DNA of 64,000 nt from Burkholderiales bacterium (GCA_024235755.1 JACKLV010000003.1:124001-188000), one strand, 5' to 3'; positions 19,211-27,582 are shown, numbered from the stretch's first letter. A program made the numbers and translations. Notes: generated by a model not told the origin, from the sequence alone.

Positions 19211-19318
19211 ATGAAAGTAAGCAAGGATTCAGATCTGACCTTGATCAAAATTATCGGTGCGGTAATACTCATTAAGGTGCTTTCTTTTACATTTTTTCTG
19301 CCGACCAGTATTGTTTAA
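19211..19318 (+). CDS. candidate 35-residue membrane peptide
   Basis: ATG 19211 is preceded by GAGGAAAATTCAG, a good ribosome site about nine bases away. The product, 35 residues long, begins MKVSKDSDLTLIKIIG and continues as a single hydrophobic helix (AVILIKVLSFTFFL) ending PTSIV. Charged N-terminus plus one membrane segment is the usual layout of small regulatory or assembly peptides. I do not recognise it. No other frame uses this region, which supports it being real. Confidence 0.45.
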   Translation: MKVSKDSDLTLIKIIGAVILIKVLSFTFFLPTSIV

Positions 19319-19452
19319 AAAGATTTTGAAAGAACTAATTCTCCCGGTATCAATAAACAGAAAAGCCCTTTAGTTGAGTCAACAAGTTTACGATTAGAAA
19401 CAGCTCTAAAATCGTGATAAAAGGCCTTGAATGGCCAGCAAGCAGCAAAACA

Positions 19453-19498
19453 GAAAGAAAGAAGTTATATATCGCTATAACTTCTCTTCTTTCTGCTT
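19453..19498 (-). terminator. terminator-like hairpin after the porin gene
   Basis: GAAGTTATA (19461-19469) and TATAACTTC (19476-19484) form a nine-base-pair stem with a six-base loop. Flanking AGAAAGAA and TTCTTTCT runs can extend it. In the leftward direction it is followed by a T-rich TTCTTTCTTTC tract, as expected for the end of the porin transcript (stop at 19523). Confidence 0.7.
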
Positions 19499-19522
19499 CT
19501 CTTTCTTAAGCTTATGGTATTT

Positions 19523-20809
19523 CTAGAATCGGAAAATGCCGCTTACGGATAACAGGATCTGATCGTTATCATTGCCGTTATTGAACGCTCTATCTACTTT
19601 CCTATCTGAAGTTGACCGATCATATCTAATTTCAGGACGAATGGTAAAACCGGCAATCGGTGTATAGTTCAAACCACCAGTTACTGCAATATAATTATCC
19701 GTGAATCCATTGACGCGAACGCCGTCATCGTCCCGGAACCATTCCACGCGCATACCAGCAGCCAAGTTATGGAGAATTTCATAGAACAAATATTGATTCA
19801 CACCATACCATTGTGCCGCACGACCGAATGCCGTTTTTTCCTGATTACCATGGTCATGCTGTAAAACGTAATGCAATCTATCTGTAAAGTCATGTTCCAG
19901 CACCAAGCTGTATAAAGTGCGATTATGATCGACTTTAGCATCACCCGTAGCTGTAGCAAAAGTTGATTCAACACTACCGCTAATTAATGAACCGGTGATT
20001 GAAGTACGCTCATCATCTGTAGCATAGCTAATACTTCCCAGGAAGTTTGCAGGCTGATTAAAATGCGCATCCCAACCAGTTACAACACCGCCCTTAACAG
20101 TAATATTGTTGTTTACAGGATAAGTTACCAGAGCACCGGTATGCGTGAAAGGCTCACCATATTGCATGGTATACGCATGAGAAAAGAAGAAGTTGCCTGC
20201 TGAAGGCACAACTTCATATCCAATTAACGTATAAAAATGTCCCACTGACACCGTTATGCCATTACCCATAGGCACATAAACATCCACATAAGCTTGTGGA
20301 AATGCCAGCTGATGCTGACTTGTACCATTCAGAATTCTGCCGTTAAAGTTTTCATCGGCGTCGAAATTTGATGCAAACGTATAACGCGCATCCGATCCGA
20401 ACAAGAGATCGGCACGAAAACCAATACTAAAGGTGTCGGTATTTTTATTAACTTCACGCTCTAAATAGCCATACACTTGGTGAAGCCTGAACTCATTTGG
20501 ACCTCTATTGAAAGTAACCGGACCATTACTTCCTGAAGGATTATCAATATTGCCGGTAAAGCCTATTTCAGTCCAGCCACCAAACTTCACACCCAGCGCT
20601 TTCATGAAAGGTGACTCATTATATTTGTATCCAGTCAGACTCTCAATCAAACCGGTTTCGTCCGCGCTCATATTTTCTATCTGTTCTACATAAGACGAGT
20701 GTCCTAACGGTTTATCGCCAGTAGCGTATGCTGTTGATGAGATAGCAAATACACCCCCCAACACAAGCATCAATCCTGTAGTTTTAAATTCTTTATAACG
20801 CGCAATCAA
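19523..20809 (-). CDS. outer membrane porin, BBP2/OmpL-like beta-barrel
   Basis: The 428-residue precursor starts at TTG 20809, chosen because AGGGAGGG lies seven bases upstream. A signal peptide ends near STAYATG (residue 30). The body is a run of alternating strands ending in an aromatic C-terminus (ILLSVSGIFRF), the usual recognition signal for BamA. QVYGYLEREVNKNTDTFSIG, TVSVGHFYTLIGYEVVPSAG and THTGALVTYPVNNNITVKGG match the putative beta-barrel porin-2 family. Substrate unknown. The strong ribosome site suggests high expression. It is 303 bases downstream of the patatin gene, with its own upstream region and terminator. Confidence 0.85.
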   Translation of the reverse strand: MIARYKEFKTTGLMLVLGGVFAISSTAYATGDKPLGHSSYVEQIENMSADETGLIESLTGYKYNESPFMKALGVKFGGWTEIGFTGNIDNPSGSNGPVTFNRGPNEFRLHQVYGYLEREVNKNTDTFSIGFRADLLFGSDARYTFASNFDADENFNGRILNGTSQHQLAFPQAYVDVYVPMGNGITVSVGHFYTLIGYEVVPSAGNFFFSHAYTMQYGEPFTHTGALVTYPVNNNITVKGGVVTGWDAHFNQPANFLGSISYATDDERTSITGSLISGSVESTFATATGDAKVDHNRTLYSLVLEHDFTDRLHYVLQHDHGNQEKTAFGRAAQWYGVNQYLFYEILHNLAAGMRVEWFRDDDGVRVNGFTDNYIAVTGGLNYTPIAGFTIRPEIRYDRSTSDRKVDRAFNNGNDNDQILLSVSGIFRF

Positions 20810-21112
20810 AGCGTAACCCTCCCTATTTAATTGTTCTAACTCAGTTTACTTAAGGGCAATAGTGCATTCTACCCTTGAAGAATTTGGGTACAAAGAGTCT
20901 AATCCATACTCTCCGCAAGGTTAAGCATACTTAACGAAAACTTAACAGGCAAACAATTTCGTCATATTTTCAACATGATTACAACGAACTGTTGCAAAAA
21001 GTTCTCACTCTCGATGCTTTTGATTAGAACATAAGTTCTTTTTTGTACTGAAGGTGCAATTTATTGCACTTTATCTGAAAGCAAATAAATCTCAGTCGAT
21101 AAGTCTTTTAGA
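20810..21112. promoter_or_regulatory. porin upstream region
   Basis: The 303 bases between the patatin stop and the porin start contain the ribosome site GGGAGGG near 20820 and no open frame. The gap makes a dedicated porin promoter likely, but I cannot pick a -35/-10 pair with confidence. Confidence 0.35.
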
Positions 21113-22669
21113 CTACTTAAGTTGCATCACATAGGTATCCCACAGCTCACCAACAAAAAAGCGTCCAAACTTGGATAATGTGGACAATTTGTCCGTTCCC
21201 AGCAGCGGATTGATGACTTCCATGCTGGAGATAAGTTGCAAGAGTTCCTTGACACCCAGTGTCAATATGCCTGCGCCTATCACTTCACCCGACGTGTCTA
21301 ACCCCCTGTAAAGTCGGGTATAAAGTGTTGTGGTGTCATCCCATAGATCAAACATAGGATCATCGCGAATGATTTTTTTGCCTGCCAGATAATACTGTTG
21401 GCCCAAATGTACAAAACTCAGTTCATAAATCATATATTTTGTTTCGGGTTCGTCTGCAGGACTGAACAGATTGAAAACACCGCGATCCGCCGTCATGCCC
21501 ATACCGAGTGGCGGAAAATCGATTTTCCCTGCTAAGTGACCGGCATGATCGGAATTCTCAATAAACTGATCGATATCGTCAATGGTGACTTCAACACGCA
21601 TCGTCAATTCGTTTCCAGCGCGATTACCTTGTTTTTTCCCGGCTTCTGCATCGTCCGTATCGAGAGAAAAGCCGCCGGACATGGTTTCCTTAAAATAGAT
21701 GCCGGGACTTTGCTGAGTCATTTGCAGAACATTCAGATCAAGTGGAACACCCTGCGGCGGCATGGATGCAAAGTAGCTTCTGGCGTCGTTTCGCCCCATT
21801 TCTATGAGATGGGCATGCGTGATCTGTCCGGTGTATAGCGCGGAATCCAGCGGCAGGGGATGCGCCGGTTTGATCAGGTGCAGCGTGATCGGCTGGCGGT
21901 GTCCATAGACTTCCTCGCCATTCCGGATACGCTCGTTGATTTCAGAGATACGTAGAATTTCCTTGCCTAATGCCCCGTTTGCGCTCATTTCCAGCATTTG
22001 AACGTAAAAGTTGAGTAACCCACTGCGGTATTGCGGAATGTTGCCCATAATCCAGACCAGCCACAATTCGTTTGCGCCGGCTTTAACGGGATCGAGCAGA
22101 TTCGCATCCTGAATAAAACCGGAATCGAGGTAATTCACGCCGTTGATTTGAACAGGCGGCAAGGTACCCGGCAAAGAAATACCTGCTATCAAAAAATCTT
22201 CGCTGATATCCTGATGCCTGATTACCTCATTTGATTTGGTGCTGAAGTTGCACACATTAAACGTGGCCTGCATGCCGCTCGCAGCTCTGATTTTGTCAAC
22301 ATCGATCCCCAAATGCGGAAAAACTTTCTTCCTGAACGCTTCCGCACTGCCTGCCGCGACAAAAAAAGGATCGCTGAAATAGTCTTTCAATGATCCAAAA
22401 GAAATAGTGTCCATCATACTCAAACTGCGCCAACGGTCGCACATTTCATCGGCTTTCAGGCCAGATAGCAACATAGCCAGATTAAGCGACCCGCCGGACG
22501 TTCCGTCCATAAACTGAAATTTCAATCCGTGGGCAAATAATTCATCAATGACGCCTGCGGCGTAGGATAACCGCAAACCGCCGCCCGGCAGAATCAGTGC
22601 GCGCTTAACCCCAGCTGCATCCTGTTCTTTGTCAGCAGCACCTTGTGGAATATTTGTTACAATAGTCAT
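21113..22669 (-). CDS. patatin-like phospholipase
   Basis: The 518-residue protein has an N-terminal patatin domain: oxyanion loop PGGGLRLSYAAG (28-39), nucleophile Ser58 in GTSGGS (56-61), and Asp182 in YLDSGF as the second member of the Ser-Asp dyad. The usual Asp-Gly-Gly/Ala has become Asp-Ser-Gly. The C-terminal half (about 330-518) is an extra region with LGMGMTADRGVFNLFSPADE and a long tail, reminiscent of the accessory domain found with sterol or GMC-oxidoreductase-linked patatins. Likely acyl hydrolase on lipids. AAGG eight bases upstream supports the start. It is the last gene of a three-gene leftward cluster (48-bp gap). Confidence 0.88.
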   Translation of the reverse strand: MTIVTNIPQGAADKEQDAAGVKRALILPGGGLRLSYAAGVIDELFAHGLKFQFMDGTSGGSLNLAMLLSGLKADEMCDRWRSLSMMDTISFGSLKDYFSDPFFVAAGSAEAFRKKVFPHLGIDVDKIRAASGMQATFNVCNFSTKSNEVIRHQDISEDFLIAGISLPGTLPPVQINGVNYLDSGFIQDANLLDPVKAGANELWLVWIMGNIPQYRSGLLNFYVQMLEMSANGALGKEILRISEINERIRNGEEVYGHRQPITLHLIKPAHPLPLDSALYTGQITHAHLIEMGRNDARSYFASMPPQGVPLDLNVLQMTQQSPGIYFKETMSGGFSLDTDDAEAGKKQGNRAGNELTMRVEVTIDDIDQFIENSDHAGHLAGKIDFPPLGMGMTADRGVFNLFSPADEPETKYMIYELSFVHLGQQYYLAGKKIIRDDPMFDLWDDTTTLYTRLYRGLDTSGEVIGAGILTLGVKELLQLISSMEVINPLLGTDKLSTLSKFGRFFVGELWDTYVMQLK

Positions 22670-22717
22670 GTCAAACCTTCATAAAAAAGCCGGCCAAACA
22701 GGCTGAATGAGCGCAGA

Positions 22718-23590
22718 TTACTTGGGAGGAACCGGCGCATCCGGCGGTGGCAGCCATTCCTCGCTCAAGCCTAGATTAATCACCGACTCCATGCCTTCGG
22801 GCGCTTTCTCGGGTAACTGATCGTAATCGAGAAACCAGCTTTCAATGTGATCGTCGAGAATGCCATGAATGCTTGGCAGGTAAATTGCGGCAATGGCGTC
22901 GCCGATTTCAAGATCCTTCATCGCCTGTAAACGCGGATGATCGCCGATGACAAAGCGCGCCTTGTCCTTGCCAAACAGACGAACGCCGAATTTGTTATTG
23001 AGCAGAATATCCGATTTCATCAGCATGCCGCGAAACGAACAGTAATTGGAAGCGCGGATTTTAATCGGTATAAAACTAAAACGCGGTTTCTTGATTTCCA
23101 CATAAGCGACCAACTGACCGTCAAGGTCATACTGGCTGCTGACCAAATCATCGGTGATTTTGAAATCAAGCCGCCCCTGATGTTTCGGCATTCCCCAGAT
23201 ACCTTTTCCGCCTTTGACCGATATTTCCGAAGATACAGGCAAATCGATCACATACTGCCCGGTTTTGAAGAGATTGGTAAACAGGCCAGGTATCAGTCTG
23301 GGCGCCGGTTTTGCACCATGCGTGCAAGCAATGCCGATACTGTATTCGATGTACTTGCCGATGGGCGTTTCACGGTAGTCGATCACGGTGACCACAAGCA
23401 GGCCGTCTTCCCATAAACGGAATGGCTGCACGCTTTTGGGTAAAAACGCTTTGGCTTTCTCGGCATTAATGGGAAAAACAGCCATCAATGCGGGTGAGTT
23501 CACAGCGGAAACCGGCAGTTTGAATGGAATGCCGTCGACGAGTGCGTACTTCCCGGTGTATTGCTTGATGCGCCTGGGTATCATCAACAT
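22718..23590 (-). CDS. acetoacetate decarboxylase-like protein
   Basis: The 290-residue protein has the acetoacetate decarboxylase fold signature: MAVFPINAEKAKAFLPKSVQ, VTVIDYRETPIGKY, and GGKGIWGMPKHQGRLDF, whose Lys after Met-Pro occupies the position of the catalytic Schiff-base lysine. The second lysine of the classical pair is His here. Many members of this wider family are not true decarboxylases, so the reaction is open. AAGGGGG six bases before the ATG is a strong ribosome site. It lies 32 bases after the hydrolase gene and 48 before the patatin gene, almost certainly one operon. Confidence 0.85.
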   Translation of the reverse strand: MLMIPRRIKQYTGKYALVDGIPFKLPVSAVNSPALMAVFPINAEKAKAFLPKSVQPFRLWEDGLLVVTVIDYRETPIGKYIEYSIGIACTHGAKPAPRLIPGLFTNLFKTGQYVIDLPVSSEISVKGGKGIWGMPKHQGRLDFKITDDLVSSQYDLDGQLVAYVEIKKPRFSFIPIKIRASNYCSFRGMLMKSDILLNNKFGVRLFGKDKARFVIGDHPRLQAMKDLEIGDAIAAIYLPSIHGILDDHIESWFLDYDQLPEKAPEGMESVINLGLSEEWLPPPDAPVPPK

Positions 23591-23622
23591 AACAGCCCCC
23601 TTGTCAAAATAATGAATAATCG

Positions 23623-24672
23623 TTATCGATCCAGTTCAGCGATCATGAGCGGAAATGTATCCCTGGCTGCGTTCTTGCCCATAAACACATCCAGATGTCC
23701 ATAATTTGGCAGCACGTGCAGCGTATGGTAATCCTTGCGGATCTCTGAAAAATAGGAATACGCTTTTTCCTGGCTTTCCGGCAAAAAACACAAATTATTT
23801 TTACCGGCAAAAAAAGCAAAGCGGGCATCCGTTTTGGGCCCATCTTCGGCAAAATCTGCGGGCAGCTCTTTAAATCCTTCAACCGACACCAGATTGCCGC
23901 GCTTGATGCAGCGCAGTATCTGGTCAAAAAAACGCAGCGGTACTGCGGCAAATTCCTCTTTCAGCCATTCATGCGTTTTTTCGTTCAGGTTTTCATGGCT
24001 CCACAGCGCCGGAAATCCGGAACCGTATGTAAAGCTGACCTGCTTACACACCGCATTGTTACATTCGTGGTGCGTCAGATTCACGAAAAGCGTGATCAGT
24101 TTGGCGCTGAAATTGGGCGCTTCCACGCCCCAGTGGGGGTTCAGGTAGCGCGTCAGCATTTTGACAACCGGCAGGAAATAATTGAGTTTGAAGGTGGACC
24201 AGCTGGGAACAACGGGATTCAACGAAACCGCATTGCTGACAATGGTTGTGACTTCGGGCACTAGCCCGGCCATCGCGGACATGGTAAAACTGGTCGACCC
24301 CTGGCAGTGAATAACGGCTTTGAGCGTATCGGCACCGGTTTCATTCAGAATGGTTTTAACGGCCTGAGGATGATCGTAAAGCGCCGCCTGATCCAGTGTC
24401 CATAAATTCGGGGGGAATTCAATGCTGGCGCGCCAGTTTTCAAGCCACACATCGTATCCGGCATCAACCAGCGCATCGACAAAATCCTCTTCTACAGGCG
24501 CTCTAAAGATATTCGCTCTAACGCCGGCGCCATGCACCAAAATCACAGGCCCCTTTTTAGGCGCGGTTTCTCCCCGGACATTGATCAAATTCAGTTCCCG
24601 GCCGTCTCCGGCTGTGAACGGGACAACACGCTCGGAATAGTGCTTTTTACTTGCTGATTCACTTGCTGCCAT
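23623..24672 (-). CDS. alpha/beta hydrolase with a Cys at the nucleophile position
   Basis: The start at ATG 24672 (349 residues) is set by AAGGGG at eight bases; a GTG at 24681 would add three residues. The fold is clear: GPVILVHGAGVRANIF (oxyanion region), then AVIHCQGSTSF where Cys123 takes the usual serine place, then VLPNYGHLDVFMG with the His. The acid position reads AGKNNLCFLPES, Asn instead of Asp. A Cys nucleophile is also used by PHA synthases and dienelactone hydrolase. The closest style I know is the esterase partner or C-terminal domain of GMC-type cholesterol oxidase-like proteins. First gene of the three-gene lipid cluster. Confidence 0.82.
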   Translation of the reverse strand: MAASESASKKHYSERVVPFTAGDGRELNLINVRGETAPKKGPVILVHGAGVRANIFRAPVEEDFVDALVDAGYDVWLENWRASIEFPPNLWTLDQAALYDHPQAVKTILNETGADTLKAVIHCQGSTSFTMSAMAGLVPEVTTIVSNAVSLNPVVPSWSTFKLNYFLPVVKMLTRYLNPHWGVEAPNFSAKLITLFVNLTHHECNNAVCKQVSFTYGSGFPALWSHENLNEKTHEWLKEEFAAVPLRFFDQILRCIKRGNLVSVEGFKELPADFAEDGPKTDARFAFFAGKNNLCFLPESQEKAYSYFSEIRKDYHTLHVLPNYGHLDVFMGKNAARDTFPLMIAELDR

Positions 24673-25383
24673 AAACCTCACCCCTTAAAAAATGAAACAT
24701 TACAACTGTTTAACAATCATGCAACAATCAACTTCCGTTCGCATGATGCTGGATGACTCGGGCTTTCTCTGCTGCAGAAAATTTCAAATTCAAGCGTATT
24801 GATGCTGTTTTGAAATAGATGCAACTTATCAGGTGATTCAAAAAGTTACTGTATTAGCAAATCTCTCTCAGAATTGTACCGTTTAAATCAGGGTTATTGC
24901 ACTAAATTTTGCGCCCGATTGAGATCAAAGTGAATTTCGAATTGTACGATTATTTCAAAGCACCATTAATTTGAATATTTGAATTTGGTGCAAAAGAACG
25001 GGGCGTTATATATAGCTAATAAGCAGATTCAATCCACCTTTAATGGTTTCCTTTAGCGCAAAATAATTGTTTCCCCAATGTGCGCATTGATCAGAGTTTA
25101 TTAGTATGGCGTTTTATCAATTTATTTGAAGTCATTACGGTTAAGAAAACAAATAAACCTCAGATCGTTTTTTCATTGTTAATTTTTAATACTGTCTTAT
25201 TTATCGATCAAGGTTTCTGCACGAACATGACGCGATTTGACCACGCACCTGCCATCAATCTTTATACAGATCAATAGCACTGATTAATTTTCCGGTTTCC
25301 GCTATTACTGGCAGTTACGTATTTGTCATGCCGCCGGCAAAAGCTTCTGTCACACGTTAAATTAAAACTTCACGAGGGAAAAT
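24673..25383. other. 711-bp gap, AT-rich, no supported gene
   Basis: This region separates the leftward lipid cluster from the rightward PII-like gene, so it should hold both promoters. A 65-codon frame from GTG 25080 has no ribosome site and no recognisable product. The bases GAGGG just before 25384 are the ribosome site of the PII-like gene. Confidence 0.4.
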
Positions 25384-25701
25384 ATGAGTTCAAACCTATC
25401 AACGAAACGCATTGAGATCGTCGTCGAGGCGGAAAAACTTGAAGAGCTTATCTGCCTGTTAATCGAGGCCGGCACCAAAGGCTACACCGTAATCAAAAAA
25501 GTGGGTGGCCTGGGTCTGCGCGGCACACGCAACCCGGACGACGCGCTATGGGATGAAGGAAATACCTTTGTTACTTTGGCCTGTAAAGAAGACCAGGTAG
25601 TCAGAATTGTGCAAGGATTAAGCCCCTGGCTAAAGAAATTTGGCGGGATGTGCCTGATTTCGGACTGTGAGCGATTGGAAAGCCCTGCTGTGCCCTATTA
25701 A
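25384..25701 (+). CDS. PII-like signalling protein, CPII/SbtB type
   Basis: The 105-residue protein has the PII ferredoxin-like fold: KRIEIVVEAEKLEELICLL, a T-loop (about 36-57) reading KKVGGLGLRGTRNPDD, then TFVTLACKEDQVVRIVQGL. The T-loop lacks the Tyr51 that GlnB and GlnK use for uridylylation. Two cysteines near the C-terminus (C90 and C95 in GMCLISDCERL) recall the redox-sensitive tails of some bicarbonate-linked PII proteins. Those bind adenine nucleotides and control inorganic-carbon transport. Here there is no carboxysome or transporter gene next to it, so the role is inferred. GAGGG gives a clear start. Confidence 0.8.
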   Translation: MSSNLSTKRIEIVVEAEKLEELICLLIEAGTKGYTVIKKVGGLGLRGTRNPDDALWDEGNTFVTLACKEDQVVRIVQGLSPWLKKFGGMCLISDCERLESPAVPY

Positions 25702-25709
25702 TCATATCG

Positions 25710-25776
25710 AAGCCGCCGGAAAACAATCCAGCGGCTTATCATGACAGAAAAGGAATGCCGGATGACTGGCATTCCT
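25710..25776 (+). terminator. two hairpins downstream of the PII-like gene
   Basis: AAGCCGC (25710-25716) pairs with GCGGCTT (25731-25737), eight bases past the stop codon. A second perfect stem AGGAATGCC (25751-25759) and GGCATTCCT (25768-25776) follows. Neither has a long T-run; together they probably protect or end the transcript. Confidence 0.5.
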
Positions 25777-26275
25777 GCTCAGAGCTCGCTTACACAATTG
25801 ATGTATTGAATTCCTCCCTCAAATTCTGGTATTCAGAATATTTGAAACGCCGGTACGGTACGTAGTACAAGGTTGGGAGTGAATTTATGAGCACCAACAT
25901 GTTGCATCTCATCGTTCGTCATTTTCGCCTGGCTTCGTTTCATCACTCCACCCCCAATCGCGCAAAATCACTCCCGTTGCAATGTGCGGATTAAAAGCGC
26001 GATGGGTTAAGTTGTTTCGGAAAATATTGAAATGATTCTTGGCTGGCAGAATCAGAAAAACAGAAGAAACAAAAAAACTCCGGCACATTGTAGATGGCAC
26101 AATGAGAAAGGATCCAAAGGAAAAATGCACCGGAGAACTCACTTACATACGTCTATCTTTTCCAACCATCCGACTACGCTAGTTACACTATTACAATGCG
26201 CTGGTTGGCGCGGTATATTCGTTCCACATTAAAGGACTAAGCTAGAATTCATTATACACACCATTATCCACGCAA
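25777..26275. other. 499-bp gap, no supported gene
   Basis: Short frames on both strands overlap here, none with a ribosome site or a recognisable domain. The region precedes a Fur box, a start-less open frame and an inverted-repeat element, so it may be decayed accessory DNA. Confidence 0.35.
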
Positions 26276-26294
26276 ACAAATGATAATCATTCGT
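26276..26294 (+). promoter_or_regulatory. Fur box
   Basis: The core AATGATAATCATT (26279-26291) is symmetrical around one base and matches 13 contiguous positions of the 19-base Fur consensus. It sits in an AT-rich stretch with an in-frame remnant about 85 bases to the right. Fur with ferrous iron would repress a promoter here, but no intact iron gene follows on either side. Confidence 0.6.
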
Positions 26295-26377
26295 ATTTTG
26301 TTAAAGCCATGTTAAATACTTTATTTATCAATGCAATCAGAAAGGTTATTTTTTTCGAGGCTGTTGTATTTTTTTGA

Positions 26378-26599
26378 AAACAATTAGCCTTTGATTTATT
26401 TCTGACGAAAAACAATGCCCACACAGACTGGCGAGAAGAAAAAGAAAAATGCGCAGTTCAGTCAATCTGCAGAACTTTAGCATCAACAGATATTCCCCAA
26501 ACGATGCGCGACGAACTTGGTGGGCAGGCACTCTGGAACACGCTGAAACTGTTTACTGAAGCACTGAAGGAGAGAGTTGGCAGCAGTGAAACAAAATGA
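26378..26599 (+). pseudogene. open frame without a start codon, downstream of the Fur box
   Basis: From a stop at 26375 to a stop at 26597 one frame is open for 73 residues and has protein-like composition (AHTDWREEKEKCAVQSICRT, then ALWNTLKLFTEALKERVGSS). Its only ATG (26493) leaves about 35 residues. It could be the 3' part of a Fur-controlled gene whose beginning has decayed, or a gene started by a rare codon. I do not recognise the product. Confidence 0.3.
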
Positions 26600-26650
26600 T
26601 CTTCCGCTCTAATCAGTCTCTTTATAACTGAACCGGATCAGCGTGTAGGG

Positions 26651-26734
26651 TGATGATATGGACTCCTCTCTTTTCGACGGTGTCATAATGCACCACTTAT
26701 CAAGAACGGAATAAAAGAGGAGTCCATATCATCA
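26651..26734. repeat. 84-bp element with 19-bp perfect inverted repeats
   Basis: TGATGATATGGACTCCTCT (26651-26669) is repeated as its exact complement at 26716-26734, around 46 bases of unique sequence. The arms could make a strong RNA or DNA hairpin. It abuts the end of a broken cassette gene, where an attC site would be expected. A miniature inverted-repeat transposable element or a collapsed insertion sequence fits best; I could not match the arms to a known family. Confidence 0.55.
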
Positions 26735-26736
26735 AC

Positions 26737-27030
26737 CTACCGTGCTTTATAAGCATAGTAAAGCGAAGCCAATACGGGTAACCATAGCAGTAAGACGAAG
26801 ACAAAGCCAATTGGATGTGCAAAGAAAACGGCGGAAAGCTGAATAATGAGCAACGGGAAACCAACCAATATTTCTATGGCCTTGGCGCCAAAAAAACCAC
26901 GACAGTCGATACCAAAGAGTAGTGCGTCGTAGAAGTTACAGCCAACACCCGACAAATCGCCGTAGGCGGAAGTGAAACCGATCAGGAGACCTGTGTATCC
27001 TCACGAAAACCACCGGAGCAAATTCTTCAT
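26737..27030 (-). pseudogene. integron cassette gene with an in-frame stop (small membrane protein)
   Basis: An ATG at 27030 lies four bases past the attC site, as is normal in cassettes. The frame reads MKNLLRWFS, then TGA (27001-27003), then continues without a break as GYTGLLIGFTSAYGDLSGVG and on to TAG at 26737. The full 97-residue product would have two membrane segments (around IEILVGFPLLIIQLSAVFF and IGFVFVLLLWLPVLASLYY). A single nonsense change best explains this. Restart at TTG 26955 (72 residues) is possible. The expected attC of this cassette is missing and replaced by the inverted-repeat element. Confidence 0.6.
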
Positions 27031-27033
27031 GTG

Positions 27034-27114
27034 GCCTAACGTTTGACATAACCGGCTGGCTGGAGGCAGGCGAAGCCCGCTGTAAGCCAGTCCGTGTTGA
27101 TGGATGGGTTAGCC
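27034..27114 (-). mobile_element. attC: integron attC recombination site
   Basis: Read leftward, the site runs from GGCTAAC (27114-27108, R'') to GTTAGGC (27040-27034, R'), 81 bases. Near the R' end is ATGTCAAAC, common in attC sites. The middle can fold: CTGGCT pairs with AGCCAG and GCGGGC with GCCTGC around TTC. The R'' half is the exact complement of GTTAGCC at 27589-27583, the other boundary of the 155-residue cassette, as required when a cassette is circular. The stop codon of that gene lies inside R''. Confidence 0.82.
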
Positions 27115-27576
27115 CTTGGCAAAGCAAACATAGTGGGTTTCGATGAACGCATGCTTGCCAACGATCTCCGGTTGAGATTTCCGCTCTATCACTTGAGCTC
27201 GAACATAGCGGTGGTCACGGTAGTCGAGTTGATCCCAGTCAAAGAAAGAGATAAAGGCAAGTTTTGCCTCGCGTGTAACTTCTTTCAAGGGATAATCCCA
27301 GTACCCGGAATCAACTTCGCGGTTTAGCATGATGGGGACGAACCCACCGGTTCCTCTTAAATTGACCCGGATGTTTGGCTGGAGCGTGCCATATGGGATG
27401 AGAGGTAACTCGGCCGGCTCTAGGACGAGCTTCTCAAACAAGAGGGACTCGACTTCTTCGTACCGCTCTTCAAGAACCCAGCTACCATTGTTGTATGGAT
27501 CGTCGACGCGAAAGAAATGATTGAATAGCTCACGCGTAGCTATTCGGAAACGATTTATGTGCGCGTCAAGTTCCAT
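27109..27576 (-). CDS. integron cassette protein of unknown function
   Basis: The 155-residue soluble protein starts at ATG 27576, only seven bases past the cassette boundary GTTAGCC, so it has no room for a normal ribosome site beyond CCTTCC; many cassettes share this. Its TAA overlaps the attC site. Sequence features: acidic and aromatic-rich (YNNGSWVLEERYEEVESLLF, FFDWDQLDYRDHRYVRAQVI), no signal peptide or membrane segment. I recognise no family. The cassette spans 27040-27588 (549 bp). No integrase gene lies nearby, so it is a stranded cassette. It is fully intact. Confidence 0.75.
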   Translation of the reverse strand: MELDAHINRFRIATRELFNHFFRVDDPYNNGSWVLEERYEEVESLLFEKLVLEPAELPLIPYGTLQPNIRVNLRGTGGFVPIMLNREVDSGYWDYPLKEVTREAKLAFISFFDWDQLDYRDHRYVRAQVIERKSQPEIVGKHAFIETHYVCFAKG

Positions 27577-27582
27577 TGGAAG

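Noticed and set aside
24890..24912. Sigma54-like promoter (TTGCAC...TTGC)
   Set aside because: The distance between the two elements is off by one base and the GG of the -24 element is missing.
25080..25277. 65-codon frame from a GTG upstream of the PII-like gene
   Set aside because: No ribosome site and no family resemblance; the region is better explained as promoter space.
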